From Spirochaetota bacterium (lineage in GTDB: Bacteria > Spirochaetota > JAGLSM01 > JAKPMW01): a stretch of DNA of 64,000 nt. Made by a program: the position numbers and the translations under genes. The stretch spans positions 22,118 through 86,117 of the forward strand of contig JAITCI010000003.1 of assembly GCA_031283155.1 (NCBI GenBank), read 5' to 3'. Positions within the stretch are counted from its first letter, which is position 1. Each line of letters opens with the position of its first letter. This document shows, in pieces, positions 27,138-36,044 of the stretch. The notes below the pieces were generated by a model. It saw only the letters and a program-made list of their open reading frames with translations, was not told where the DNA came from and made no database searches.

Positions 27138-28280
27138 CCCGCCAAATTTGCGCGCTATCGTTTGCAACAGATCCGCTATCCCGCCCTTTTGCTCATGGGC
27201 ATACGGGAACTCGTCCGAAAACAAAAACGTCTCCAGATACGGTAGCGCGATGCGGTCGCTTTCGCTGTCGCCCGCCATAAGGGAACGCGCGAGATCCAGA
27301 TGCAGCGCCTCCGCCGCAAGCAAAAGCATACCGGGGCTGGGTTTGCGCCGCAGGCTCCCCCGCGAAAGCTCGGGAATCTCCCCATCCTCGTGATACGGGC
27401 AGTACCATACCCCATCAACCGCAAGTCCAATCTCCTGCATATGCGCGCACACCCGCGCGTTGACCGCTTCCGCCTCTTCCCGCGTCACCAATCCTTTGGC
27501 TATACCCGCCTGATTGGAAACGATAACGATGGCGGCACCTTTGCGCAGGTAATCGCAGTCCGCAAGCGCCTCGAGCAGCGCATCGTTATACACAAGGGTT
27601 TCGGGATCGTTGATGTACCCGGTATCCTCAAGCAGCACCCCGTCGCGATCCAGAAACAACGCCGGAAGCGGCGCATCCTCGCTGATTTTCGCCGGATCAT
27701 GGTTCCACATCGGTATGGGAAATCCATGGAGCTTACCGACATCGAACACCTGCCTGAAATATTCCGTATCCAAATTTGCCTGCGGAACATTCTCCAGAAA
27801 AAACGCGCGCGTCCCCGCGCAGAGCCCGCCATAGACATACCGCTCCTCCGAACAATTCTCCCGCATCATAAATTCGATTACGGAGGAACCCCAAAACACA
27901 TAGCGCGTGTCCGGCGTTTTCTCTTCGCTGTACCGCAGTGCCAGAAGCAATCCATCGGCGCACCGCGCGCACTGCTCAAAAAAACAGGAGAGTTCCATTC
28001 CAAAAGGGAAACCCGCCTGTATCATCACGCAATGCGCGGATTCGGCGTCCTCAAGCGCCGCCGCAAAGGCGTCTTTGCCGATGTACGCGCGCAGGGCGAG
28101 TTTCTGCCCGAGTTTTTCAGTTACGTCCGTATCCGCATCCCGCGCGTCAATCAGCACCGCTTCCCGGCAGCCCTGCCCTCTAAGCCATTCGATTTGCCGC
28201 GAAAGCGCGGAGGCGCAATCCTCTTCCGCGCGTATCCTGGAATATAATTCGTCAAGCAAAATATAGACTGTTGTATCCAT
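27099..28280 (-). CDS. Fusion: degenerate sugar nucleotidyltransferase-like domain plus heptose-bisphosphate phosphatase (GmhB-like HAD)
   Basis: A 393-residue protein. The C-terminal half is a HAD-IIIA phosphatase like GmhB: LFLDRDGVLLEDTGYINDP (Asp211, Asp213), VSNQAGIAKG, RRKPSPGML and MAGDSESDRIA. The zinc loop has CPYH but lacks the later Cys pair of classical GmhB. Residues 1-190 resemble a sugar-1-phosphate nucleotidyltransferase (QIEWLRGQG, GLLLALRY, SVIEFMMRENCSEERYVYGGL, FDVGKLHGF) but the GGxGTR catalytic loop is absent, so that part is probably non-catalytic. ATG 28280 follows AAAGGAG. Together with gmhA it points to a heptose pathway. The last residues lie inside a direct repeat. 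Confidence 0.82.
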   Translation of the reverse strand: MDTTVYILLDELYSRIRAEEDCASALSRQIEWLRGQGCREAVLIDARDADTDVTEKLGQKLALRAYIGKDAFAAALEDAESAHCVMIQAGFPFGMELSCFFEQCARCADGLLLALRYSEEKTPDTRYVFWGSSVIEFMMRENCSEERYVYGGLCAGTRAFFLENVPQANLDTEYFRQVFDVGKLHGFPIPMWNHDPAKISEDAPLPALFLDRDGVLLEDTGYINDPETLVYNDALLEALADCDYLRKGAAIVIVSNQAGIAKGLVTREEAEAVNARVCAHMQEIGLAVDGVWYCPYHEDGEIPELSRGSLRRKPSPGMLLLAAEALHLDLARSLMAGDSESDRIALPYLETFLFSDEFPYAHEQKGGIADLLQTIARKFGGEAELNDQAAENG

Positions 28281-28497
28281 ATTTCTCCTTTCGGAATGGA
28301 CGCCTGGCTGGACGTCTTTCTGTACACATTGATCGATTCCCAGAGTACTGCCGACTTACGGGCGCAATCTATATGAAATATAGCTCTTTCAGGGAATCTT
28401 TTTCAAAAGTATCAGGGATATATCCTGGGCATAAAATGAATTTCGTTTTTTGCTGCGCTGAATAAAGAGCGTTATTTGCCAAAAGAGAATCGCACTT

Positions 28498-29409
28498 TCA
28501 GCAGGACGAAATAATCGCAAAGATGATGACCACTGCTATGACCCCTAACAACAAGACCAGATCCCAGCCCCCTGCATCTTTTATATCCCAATCCAATCCT
28601 GGTTCTCTTACATCCCAGCTATACCCGCAGCTATTACACACAGCGTACTTGTGGTTCCTGACCGTTTCTTTTCTTTTCCGTACCAACATCCAGAGCAGCC
28701 ACAGACCGCCCGTGAGCAGAATCCAAAACAGATTCCAAAGGCAAGAACGATGTTGCGACTGGACAAATGTATTGACGCCCACGTTCACCCTGTCGCTGTT
28801 ACACTTTGGACATTTCATACCATACATCTGCTGAGTAATTCCTCGCGATTCCGAAAGCCGGTGTGCCGGAGGCATACCGCCAAGCATGGATCCGCAGTGT
28901 TTGCACTTAATAGCTCCATCAGCTATTTCTTCTTTGCAAAATGGACAAAACATCTGCTGAGTAATTCCGCGTGACTCCGGAAGCCGGTATACCGGAAGCA
29001 TCTCGTTCTGCTGAATAATTTTGTGCGATTCCGGAAGCATATAAGCCTGTGGAATCTCGTCAAGCATAACCCCGCAGCGTTTACACAGAATAGCTCCATC
29101 GTCGATTTCTTCGTTGCAAAATGGACAAAACTTCTGCTGCGTAACTTCGCGCGATTCCGAAAGATTGTTCTTTCCCCTCTGGATTTTTGCGGTTTCCGTT
29201 TTGTCCCCCACAAAATTGTTCTGAATGAGTTGCCGCAGTTCCTTTTCGTCATTCTCAAACTGGTTTGCGGGAGATATGCAAGCCTGCGGCATCTCGCCAA
29301 GCATGGATCCACAGTGTTTACACTTAATAGCTCCATCAGCTATCAAGAAAAATTGGAAAAAGAATATCCTGGCAGAAATGGAAACCGTGATCCAAAAGCA
29401 TATAGACAA
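28498..29409 (-). CDS. Tandem zinc-ribbon membrane protein, 5'-truncated
   Basis: The frame holds at least three ribbons of the type FCPFCKEEIADGAIKCKHCG (CxxC...CxxC), spaced about 45-50 residues by MLGxMPxA linkers and ESRxITQQ tags, then a final CPKCNSD ribbon. Two hydrophobic segments follow (LWNLFWILLTGGLWLLWMLV and WDLVLLLGVIAVVIIFAII). The first ribbon begins in mid-repeat at IADGAIKCKHCG: its first CxxC is missing and the 25 residues before it do not look natural. The only far-upstream start is a TTG, so the 5' end was probably lost; an internal ATG in MLGEMPQA may be used. Function unknown; it follows an EcoRI-type methylase. Confidence 0.65.
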   Translation of the reverse strand: MSICFWITVSISARIFFFQFFLIADGAIKCKHCGSMLGEMPQACISPANQFENDEKELRQLIQNNFVGDKTETAKIQRGKNNLSESREVTQQKFCPFCNEEIDDGAILCKRCGVMLDEIPQAYMLPESHKIIQQNEMLPVYRLPESRGITQQMFCPFCKEEIADGAIKCKHCGSMLGGMPPAHRLSESRGITQQMYGMKCPKCNSDRVNVGVNTFVQSQHRSCLWNLFWILLTGGLWLLWMLVRKRKETVRNHKYAVCNSCGYSWDVREPGLDWDIKDAGGWDLVLLLGVIAVVIIFAIISSC

Positions 29410-29490
29410 AGAAAATTAAGGATGTCGCTTTTACGAGAGCCGAGGCGGGTGAAATCCTTCCCGCCCGAAGCTCCAGAAGGAGAATATGCT

Positions 29491-30501
29491 TTACAATTTT
29501 TTAATCAGCAACCTGTTATATATTTTTTTCCCGCCGATTATTGTACAGCATTTATAACCAATCCATCGCGCGGAATTCGCAATTCCCAAAATTTCAAATT
29601 GTTCCGGATTATATTTATCTGCAAATGTAATGGGAACGCCCATGACCCCATCGTAATCTACAGGTATATCTTTGTAAGTGGATACTTCGATCACATCACA
29701 ATTATCATATTTTGGATATTCTCCGGGATTATATTTTTTATACAATACCAGCTTTTCGTGCCTTTTGGCATGATCCAGATTTGTGAACCACATAATACTG
29801 CCTTTACTGAAATACCGGATACCATTTTCAACTTTTTTTCTTGATTCCGTTTGTATTTCATAATGCGGAGGAACCTGAAACCACTTTGTACCGCCGTTAT
29901 CGACTCCCGGCCAGATTTTATTTTCTTTAATGAGCAAAAAAGTTTCTTTATATGAAAGCGCGTTTACGTCGCCAATTATAATAAACTTCTTTTTATGCTC
30001 AATGAGCTGCGCGACATATTCCCGGAATAATGAAAATGGCGGGTTTGTCACCACAATATCAGATCGCTGCAACAGCTCTATACATTCCGGCGAACGAAAA
30101 TCGCCGCTCATGGATCGCGTGGGCTCGTTCGTGAATAAAACGCCCTGTTCACCCTGCTCAAAATTCTGCTTCAGCGGCTTTTTCCTGCTTTTGATAATCG
30201 CCTTCTGCACTACTGCCTGCTTATCACCCCGCGCGTCGATACCGCCTTCGTATTCCAGCATATAGCTGGGCTTGTCCAGCTCAAAATGGGTGGTGATGAG
30301 CTTTTTCAAACCAAGCCGCTCAAAGTTGACGATAAAATAATACCAGAAATTGGAAGTTTCGGGATCGTCGCAGTTACAAAATACCACCTTGCCCTTAAAA
30401 TGCTTTGTATAATGCCCAAGTTCCTTTTCAATATCAGAAAGCTGCGTGTAAAATTCGTCGACTTTTTGCCGCCTTGCGTTGGATAAACTCATATTTGCCA
30501 T
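29491..30501 (-). CDS. EcoRI-type adenine-specific DNA methyltransferase
   Basis: A 336-residue protein matching the M.EcoRI family: SNARRQKVDEFYTQ..DIEKEL, KGKVVFCNCDDPETSNFWYYF, then the catalytic motif DIVVTNPPFSLF (NPPF at 153-156), and DYDGVMGVPITFADKYNPEQFEILG. It methylates adenine in DNA. No restriction enzyme gene is adjacent, so it is an orphan methylase or the rest of its system was lost. The neighbouring downstream gene is a 5'-truncated zinc-ribbon protein. The ribosome site is weak. Confidence 0.9.
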   Translation of the reverse strand: MANMSLSNARRQKVDEFYTQLSDIEKELGHYTKHFKGKVVFCNCDDPETSNFWYYFIVNFERLGLKKLITTHFELDKPSYMLEYEGGIDARGDKQAVVQKAIIKSRKKPLKQNFEQGEQGVLFTNEPTRSMSGDFRSPECIELLQRSDIVVTNPPFSLFREYVAQLIEHKKKFIIIGDVNALSYKETFLLIKENKIWPGVDNGGTKWFQVPPHYEIQTESRKKVENGIRYFSKGSIMWFTNLDHAKRHEKLVLYKKYNPGEYPKYDNCDVIEVSTYKDIPVDYDGVMGVPITFADKYNPEQFEILGIANSARWIGYKCCTIIGGKKIYNRLLIKKL

Positions 30502-30530
30502 GATATACGTGCTTCTCCCTGTACATTGCG

Positions 30531-30574
30531 CTCGCCGCTATTGGTGGAGTATAGCATCCTACTCCGGCGGCGAG
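30531..30574. repeat. Nested hairpin upstream of the methylase and DJ-1 genes
   Basis: Outer arms CTCGCCGC and GCGGCGAG enclose an inner stem GGAGTA-TAGCATCC-TACTCC. It lies between two divergent genes. Confidence 0.65.
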
Positions 30575-30599
30575 TACCCCCAAAAAAGAAGTGCTCAGC

Positions 30600-30638
30600 C
30601 CGTATTCCCCGCCCGCTCATTTTTCCCTATCTTTCGGG
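30600..30638 (+). promoter_or_regulatory. 39-bp upstream element shared with manC
   Basis: Matches 4107-4145 (minus) at 37 of 39 bases, including TCATTTTTCCCTATCTTTCG. It ends 30 bp before the DJ-1 ATG. Confidence 0.6.
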
Positions 30639-30668
30639 TGCCAAGGGCAAACCATTTCCGGAGGAGTT

Positions 30669-31181
30669 ATGGCAAGGATCGTACTCATTATTGCGCAGGA
30701 AGGTTTTCGGGATGAGGAGTACGCCGTCCCCAGGCGCATTCTGGCCGATGCGGGGCATGAGGTACGCACTGCGTCGCGCGCGCGGGGGGTAGCAATGGGC
30801 AAGCTCGGTATGCGCACCGAGGCGGAATTTGCGCTGGACGAACTCAAGGCGGCGGATTTTGGCGCGATTATATGCGTGGGCGGACCCGGTTCCACGCAGT
30901 TTTGGGACGACGCGCCGCTGCATACGCTGCTTTGCGAAGGCCTGGCGCAGGGGAAGATCATTGGCGGTATTTGCAGCGCGGCGGTCACGCTTGCGCGCGC
31001 GGGCGTACTCCAGGGCAAACGCGCGACGGTTTTTCCGGGCGACGCGGACGAATTCAAACCGTATGTCGGGCAGTACACCGCCGGAACCTGCGAACGCGAT
31101 GGTCTGTGTGTTACCGCAAACGGTCCTGCCGCTGCGGAGGAATTCGGCAACACGATTCGGGATGCGTTACAGCGTACATAG
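30669..31181 (+). CDS. DJ-1/PfpI family protein
   Basis: The predicted 170-residue protein opens with ARIVLIIAQEGFRDEE (the conserved Glu region) and has GAIICVGGPGS and the nucleophile elbow GGICSAAV (Cys102). This is the DJ-1/PfpI/YajL group, linked to protease-like, deglycase-like or stress-protective functions that remain debated. ATG 30669 follows GGAGGAGTT. The 39-bp element shared with manC lies upstream. Confidence 0.9.
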   Translation: MARIVLIIAQEGFRDEEYAVPRRILADAGHEVRTASRARGVAMGKLGMRTEAEFALDELKAADFGAIICVGGPGSTQFWDDAPLHTLLCEGLAQGKIIGGICSAAVTLARAGVLQGKRATVFPGDADEFKPYVGQYTAGTCERDGLCVTANGPAAAEEFGNTIRDALQRT

Positions 31182-31332
31182 CCGCCGGTAAGCAGTGGAA
31201 CTTCGTCTTCCTCCCAGGTAAAGCGCCTGTCTGGGGAGGGATCGGAATACAGCCTTCCGCGCAAAAAATTTTACGGCTGAACGCACATTCTCATGTTTCA
31301 AATGCCCCCTCGCCAAAATCGCCATTACCCAT

Positions 31333-31358
31333 TTATGCCCTGTGGGTACAGGGCATAA
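31333..31358. repeat. Perfect 10-bp-arm palindrome
   Basis: TTATGCCCTG and CAGGGCATAA flank TGGGTA. No T tract follows, so it is not a terminator. Confidence 0.75.
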
Positions 31359-31402
31359 GCCGTTCCCGAAGCACGTACTCCTACTTCGGAAGCGCTCGGG
31401 AC

Positions 31403-31417
31403 ACAACTTCCTGTTGT
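31403..31417. repeat. GGA-family palindrome
   Basis: ACAAC-TTCCT-GTTGT; read on the minus strand its centre is AGGAA. Confidence 0.6.
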
Positions 31418-31509
31418 AGGAGGTGCTTCCCGTCCGGGGAAGCAGGCGCAGCCCCCTCGCGCTGACCTTCCGCGAATAAAAACACAACGCTCTGCGTCCA
31501 TGTACTTGA

Positions 31510-34269
31510 CTACTCGTCCTTAACCAGAATGAATTCCACCCGCCGGTTGCGGGCGCGGCCTTCCTCCGTGGCATTGGACGCGACCGGCACAGATAAGCCA
31601 AGACCCTTTGCGATCATCCGCTTGTCCTCAATACCGCGCCGCAGAAGATAGCGGAGTACGGTACGCGCGCGTCTCGTGGAAAGCATCAGGTTGTATTCCT
31701 CGCCGCCGATGCTGTCGCTGTGGCCTTCGATGATGATTTTGTAGTCGCCGTAGCGCTTCAAAACTTCGGCGACGCGGTTTAATACAGGGCTCTCTTCCCG
31801 TTCAAGCTCCCATTGGTTATACGCAAATTCGATGTTCGTCAGCAGGATCTTTAACCCTCGCGGCGTACGGATGACCAGGATATCTATATCGACGGACACG
31901 ATGTTCGATGTACCCGCATTGCCGATGATATCTCCTGCCTTCGCCTCAAGGGTATACGTAGCGGCGCTTTCGACCAATTCCCCGGAGTCGCCCTTGCCGT
32001 CCCATTGAATGGAAATGGTTTTTGTTTTTGGACTTTCGCCGGAGAATGATTTGAAGATCTGACCGCTGTTTTTGATATCGATCCGCCAGTTGGAAATGAC
32101 TTCGGCTTCCGCAAAATCGAGACTGATCCGAAGCCGCTTATTGTCCCCGCTGTCGTCCGGCGCGTAGAGCCTGGGCTGGGCGTCGAGCTTCAGGAGAGGT
32201 GCCTGGGTTAATATCCGGATTGGCTGCGTTTTGGTGCGCGGCGAATCACCATCCATGTATTCCGCCTGAAGGGTGTAATTGTATATCCCGTCGGGAAGGA
32301 TGGCACCCTCCGCATTGCGGCCATCCCAGGCGATCTCGCGCGGCGGAGCGCTCTTGCTCTCAAAGCTCCTCTGTACCGAGCCTTCGCGGTCGGTAACTGT
32401 CAGCTTCCAGTTCTCGAGGAGATCGCGCGTTTCGAGTTCCGGACTGAAACGAACGCTGCCAAAGCCCGAATCGCTGCCGGGCGCAAAGATCTCCGCAGAG
32501 GCGCTCACCTTGATCGCGCGTACGCGCGTGGAAAGGACAATGCCGCCGGATTTGCGGGAAACGCTGTTGCCTGCGGGCTCTCTCCCCTCCAGCCTGTATT
32601 CGTAATTGCCGTCTGCGGCTGTCCTGCCGTTATCATCCTTGCCGTCCCAGGTGAACCGCGAAGGCGCGTTCTCTCCCCAGGAGAAGGTGCGCACGACTTT
32701 GCCGTTCGTGTCGGTTATATATCCCGTCCAGCGCGTATCCCGCCCGGTGAGCGTCTGCTCAATCGTAAGGAGATCCCTGCCTTTGCCCCTGTTCGGCGAG
32801 AAGAGCGAGAGCTTGATATCAACCTCCGCTTGGGGCTGCGCCGTTCTGATTTCAACGGGTTTGATTTGCGAAACCCCCTCGTTGCCGCGCGCGTCCTGTA
32901 CCTTGAGCTGGTACAGATATGTGCCGTCACCGAGAATTTTACCTGCGTCGTCGCGCCCGTCCCACTCCCAGGATGACGGCACCGAGACGTTCCTCCGCGA
33001 TGAAAAGAGGATGGTAAAGAATTTTCCCGGGGTAAGGCGCTGCCCTGTTTCGTCTTTGTTGCCGATCTGGCGCACCACGCGGTTATTGGCGTCCCTGATG
33101 GTGACTTGCCAGCCCGCGATCTCCTGTTTGGCGTCCGCAAGCAAATCAAAGGTGGTGGTATCCTGTATGCCGTCATCGTTCGGCGAGAAATACCGGTAAC
33201 GGCTCTTGATATCCGGCGCGGGCGGCACATAGTCGCGCGAACCGAATATGAGGTTCATGGTCAGAAAGTGTCCAACCTCGCGGGTTCCGTTATAAGAAAA
33301 CGGAACCATCGCCCAGGAAAGATCAAAGCCGAAAGCGGGAAAGACGCTGCGCAGATCCAGTCCGAGACCCAGCGAGAAAGGACCGAGACCGCTGTTCCCG
33401 AGCATGAGACCGAGATGCAGGCGCGCGATACCGAATGCGCTGCCGCTGATACCTCCGGAATAGCGCACCGAGGCGTCGTCAAAGGAAAACCCGAGCGCGT
33501 GATTTGTCTCGAGCCTGAATATCTTGTCCTTGAAAAAAGTAAATTCAAAACCGGCCAGCGCCTGCGGATCGGGATATTGCTTCCAGTTTTCCCAGGTGAT
33601 ATTCAGTCCGATGTTGTTGAGTGAAAACGAAAAAATCCGGTCAAAAAATCCGAAGCCCTCCTCGCGCTGCGAAGCCGCGATCTCCTGTACGGTTCCGTTT
33701 TGAAGAATGATAAAACCAAGATCGATCCCGGTACCCAGATGCGCTTTGGCTTCTCCCGAAGAATCGGGATGGCTGTTCGCGAAAAACAGACCCGCTCCTA
33801 ATCCGAAGTGAAAATTGGGCGTGATGAGCTTCGATAGATTTCCTCTGGCCGCAACGCCCGCGCCTGCGTTCCGGTTGGTGACGGTGCCGGTATTTCTGAC
33901 AAGCAGATTAAACGTCAGTACGCCGAAGTCTTCCGGGAGGGAGAGGCCAATATCCGCCAGGGAATCGGGCGTCCCGAGCGCCCCGTATCCCAGCCCGATC
34001 AGCAGATTCTCGGAGAGGGCAAGCGCGGCGGGGTTGCGGATAACGTCAAATACGCTTCCGCGTCCCGAACCGCCCTCTCCGCCCAGCGCGAGATTTGCCG
34101 CGCCGCTGCCGGTGTAGAACCACTGGGAGCCGGGCAGTCTGGGATCTGCCGCATCCGCCATACAGGGCAGGGAGAGCGCGATGACTGCGAAAGTGAGTAT
34201 GCGCAAGCGAAAAAGCAATTTCCCACGGAGGAAATTTTCGGTTCTGCGCGGGATTGTATCCGAAATCAA
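31510..34269 (-). CDS. Outer-membrane beta-barrel protein with FlgD-like Ig repeats and C-terminal OmpA domain
   Basis: A 919-residue protein. A signal peptide (FAVIALSLPCMADAA) leads into a beta-barrel-like region (LIGLGYGALGTPDSLADIGL, NFHFGLGAGLFFANS). Four FlgD-like Ig repeats follow (SSWEWDGRDDAGKILGDGTY, RFTWDGKDDNGRTAADGNY, EIAWDGRNAEGAILPDGIY, SIQWDGKGDSGELVESAAT). The C-terminus is an OmpA peptidoglycan-binding domain (YKIIIEGHSDSIGGEEYNL, STRRARTVLRYLLRRGI, RNRRVEFIL). The TTG start at 34269 overlaps the stop of the upstream gene (TTGA), implying coupled translation. It likely links the outer membrane to peptidoglycan. Confidence 0.88.
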   Translation of the reverse strand: MISDTIPRRTENFLRGKLLFRLRILTFAVIALSLPCMADAADPRLPGSQWFYTGSGAANLALGGEGGSGRGSVFDVIRNPAALALSENLLIGLGYGALGTPDSLADIGLSLPEDFGVLTFNLLVRNTGTVTNRNAGAGVAARGNLSKLITPNFHFGLGAGLFFANSHPDSSGEAKAHLGTGIDLGFIILQNGTVQEIAASQREEGFGFFDRIFSFSLNNIGLNITWENWKQYPDPQALAGFEFTFFKDKIFRLETNHALGFSFDDASVRYSGGISGSAFGIARLHLGLMLGNSGLGPFSLGLGLDLRSVFPAFGFDLSWAMVPFSYNGTREVGHFLTMNLIFGSRDYVPPAPDIKSRYRYFSPNDDGIQDTTTFDLLADAKQEIAGWQVTIRDANNRVVRQIGNKDETGQRLTPGKFFTILFSSRRNVSVPSSWEWDGRDDAGKILGDGTYLYQLKVQDARGNEGVSQIKPVEIRTAQPQAEVDIKLSLFSPNRGKGRDLLTIEQTLTGRDTRWTGYITDTNGKVVRTFSWGENAPSRFTWDGKDDNGRTAADGNYEYRLEGREPAGNSVSRKSGGIVLSTRVRAIKVSASAEIFAPGSDSGFGSVRFSPELETRDLLENWKLTVTDREGSVQRSFESKSAPPREIAWDGRNAEGAILPDGIYNYTLQAEYMDGDSPRTKTQPIRILTQAPLLKLDAQPRLYAPDDSGDNKRLRISLDFAEAEVISNWRIDIKNSGQIFKSFSGESPKTKTISIQWDGKGDSGELVESAATYTLEAKAGDIIGNAGTSNIVSVDIDILVIRTPRGLKILLTNIEFAYNQWELEREESPVLNRVAEVLKRYGDYKIIIEGHSDSIGGEEYNLMLSTRRARTVLRYLLRRGIEDKRMIAKGLGLSVPVASNATEEGRARNRRVEFILVKDE

Positions 34270-35852
34270 TTGTCCAGATCCTGATGAAAATAGCGTTCAA
34301 TGTCCCTTCGCTTGGGATTCAGGCTGATCTGCGAACGCGCAAGCCGATCCAGCGCTTCGAGCTGATCTTTTAAGATATTTTTTGCCAGATCATTTTCCTG
34401 AATGGTCTTTTGTTCCATAACAGCCTTGTAAATCCCGATGGCTTTCAGATAATTCCGTTGCGTTTCCGCGCCCTTTGCGCTGTTCAGCATATGCCGGAAG
34501 TGCAGGAGGGGCGAGGCAATGGGAAGCATATCCCAGTTGTACGGAGCGAGGTTGGGACTCTCGCGAAGGATGAGGTCTTCCTCTGTTTTGAATTTCTGCT
34601 CTTCCTTTTGATCCATGGCAATGGTCATGACGGGCGCGCCGCCATATCCGGGCATACCCGCCTGTGGATATGGCGGCATTTGCCCCGCGCCATGCGTGAA
34701 CGGAGAGGATGGCGGCGGATGACCCCCGCCCATCATCGGAGGCGGCTGCATGGCTGCACTTCCGGGAGTTTGTCCTTCGGTTTGCTGTTTTGCCGTCATC
34801 TGCGAAGAGGGCGGGGATGGAGGCTGCTGCGGTGGTTTTGGTGAAGCGCTTTCGGCGCCGCCTGCGGCATTGCTCCAGGCCTCTTCCAGAAATTCCGTGA
34901 GATCATCGAGACCGTCTGCGCCGCCTCCTCCTTTGCCGCCTCCTCCTTTGCCGCCTCCGCCTGCGCCGCCTCCGCCTGCGCCATCTCCGCCCGCGCCGTC
35001 TCCGCCTCCGCCGTCTCCGCCTCCGCCTTCACCGCCTGCGCCGCCTCCGCCTTCACCGCCTTCCCCCTCGGAATCTTGATTTCCAAGCTGTTCCTGGAAC
35101 AGGCGATCGAGTTTCGGCGTGGAGGCAAGCTGGATGTTCACATTTTCGATATTGTGAATGACCGTCGAGGCGTCATGGCTGCGCGAGCGATACTCGTTTG
35201 CGAGATCCTCCGACTGGGACAGCAGATCCTGGAATTCGCTCATCTTTCGCGAATCCAGAATGGGCTGGTTGGCGTTGAGATCCAATTGACTCAGGGCTTC
35301 CTGCAGATCCACAAGCGCTTTACGGATAAAGAGGCGCGACTTGACCTGCTTTTCAGAGATACCATGGATCATGTTCTTATAATACTGCTCCACCTCGGAG
35401 AGCTTGCCCTCAAGCTTATCCTGGTTACTGCGCATACGATCAAGGATCTGCTCCCCGCGCTCATCGCGTTCGTGGAGTTCTTTTGTGACCATGTCGCGGA
35501 TCTCGCCGACGGAATGGCTGATGTTGTCCTTGTATTCGTCAACGGCGAGTTTGAGCTGTTCCAGGCGGAAACCATGTGTGGAGGAACGCTCAGTATTCAG
35601 CGAGAGCTTCTCATCCCGCGCCTGGACTTCTTTTTCAAGCTTTCGCACCTTTGCCATGAGTTCGTTGATGCGCTTGAGTTTTTTCTCGTTGTCTTCGGAG
35701 AGCAGGCTTATCTGATTTTCGTTGATCTTGTCATTCTGCGCAGCCGACTCCTTCAGGGTACTGATGATTTTGTCTTTTTCCCTGATGATGTCCAGCATTG
35801 CGCTCGAGTCGCTGCCTGCTTCCTCTTCGATAAAATCATTATCTTCCGGCAT
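34266..35852 (-). CDS. Coiled-coil protein with a long polyglycine linker
   Basis: A 528-residue cytoplasmic-looking protein without a signal peptide. Residues about 1-290 are charged helical coiled coil (REKDKIISTLKES, NEKKLKRINELMAKVRKLEKEV, RDMVTKELHERDERGEQI). About residues 265-315 are a Gly-rich low-complexity tract built of GGxGG units, from roughly 12-bp GC-rich tandem repeats. A Pro/Gln/Met-rich stretch follows, then a helical C-terminus (RNYLKAIGIYKAVMEQKTI). No known domain is recognised. The stop overlaps the start of the OmpA-type gene, so the two are probably made together; the role may be a scaffold or filament. Confidence 0.75.
   Translation of the reverse strand: MPEDNDFIEEEAGSDSSAMLDIIREKDKIISTLKESAAQNDKINENQISLLSEDNEKKLKRINELMAKVRKLEKEVQARDEKLSLNTERSSTHGFRLEQLKLAVDEYKDNISHSVGEIRDMVTKELHERDERGEQILDRMRSNQDKLEGKLSEVEQYYKNMIHGISEKQVKSRLFIRKALVDLQEALSQLDLNANQPILDSRKMSEFQDLLSQSEDLANEYRSRSHDASTVIHNIENVNIQLASTPKLDRLFQEQLGNQDSEGEGGEGGGGAGGEGGGGDGGGGDGAGGDGAGGGGAGGGGKGGGGKGGGGADGLDDLTEFLEEAWSNAAGGAESASPKPPQQPPSPPSSQMTAKQQTEGQTPGSAAMQPPPMMGGGHPPPSSPFTHGAGQMPPYPQAGMPGYGGAPVMTIAMDQKEEQKFKTEEDLILRESPNLAPYNWDMLPIASPLLHFRHMLNSAKGAETQRNYLKAIGIYKAVMEQKTIQENDLAKNILKDQLEALDRLARSQISLNPKRRDIERYFHQDLDN
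34910..35070. repeat. GC-rich tandem repeats encoding polyglycine
   Basis: Plus-strand units such as CCGCCTCCTCCTTTG and CCGCCTCCGCCTGCG recur in tandem; the minus strand encodes GGxGG tracts. Such sequence is prone to slippage and length change. Confidence 0.75.
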
Positions 35853-36044
35853 GGGGTACCTTTATCCTGCAAGAATTGCGTCCCTGAAGCAAACCTCCGG
35901 CAAAAGCGGCTGTCTGCACTCCGGAACTTTCCACATCAAATATCGGCAGAAGTATACCATGAAAAAACGCTTTCATTCCAGAGCGCTCTGTTTGCGTATC
36001 TTAAAGGGAATGGTTCACCAGTAATCTGCCCGGGAGACGGATTC

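Larger units (their letters stand above)
31182..31509. other. Gene-free stretch with palindromes
   Basis: No gene is seen. Two palindromes lie here: TTATGCCCTG-TGGGTA-CAGGGCATAA (31333-31358, perfect 10-bp arms) and ACAAC-TTCCT-GTTGT (31403-31417). Confidence 0.6.

Noticed and set aside
29225-29419. 64-residue plus-strand frame ending QKHIDKEN
   Set aside because: The last 20 residues look protein-like, but the rest is the inverse of the zinc-ribbon repeats; it may be a scrap of a lost gene, not a working one.
35076-36044. Long in-frame upstream extension of psd
   Set aside because: It overlaps the coiled-coil gene and has no psd homology; the ATG at 36045 has a ribosome site and gives the family length.
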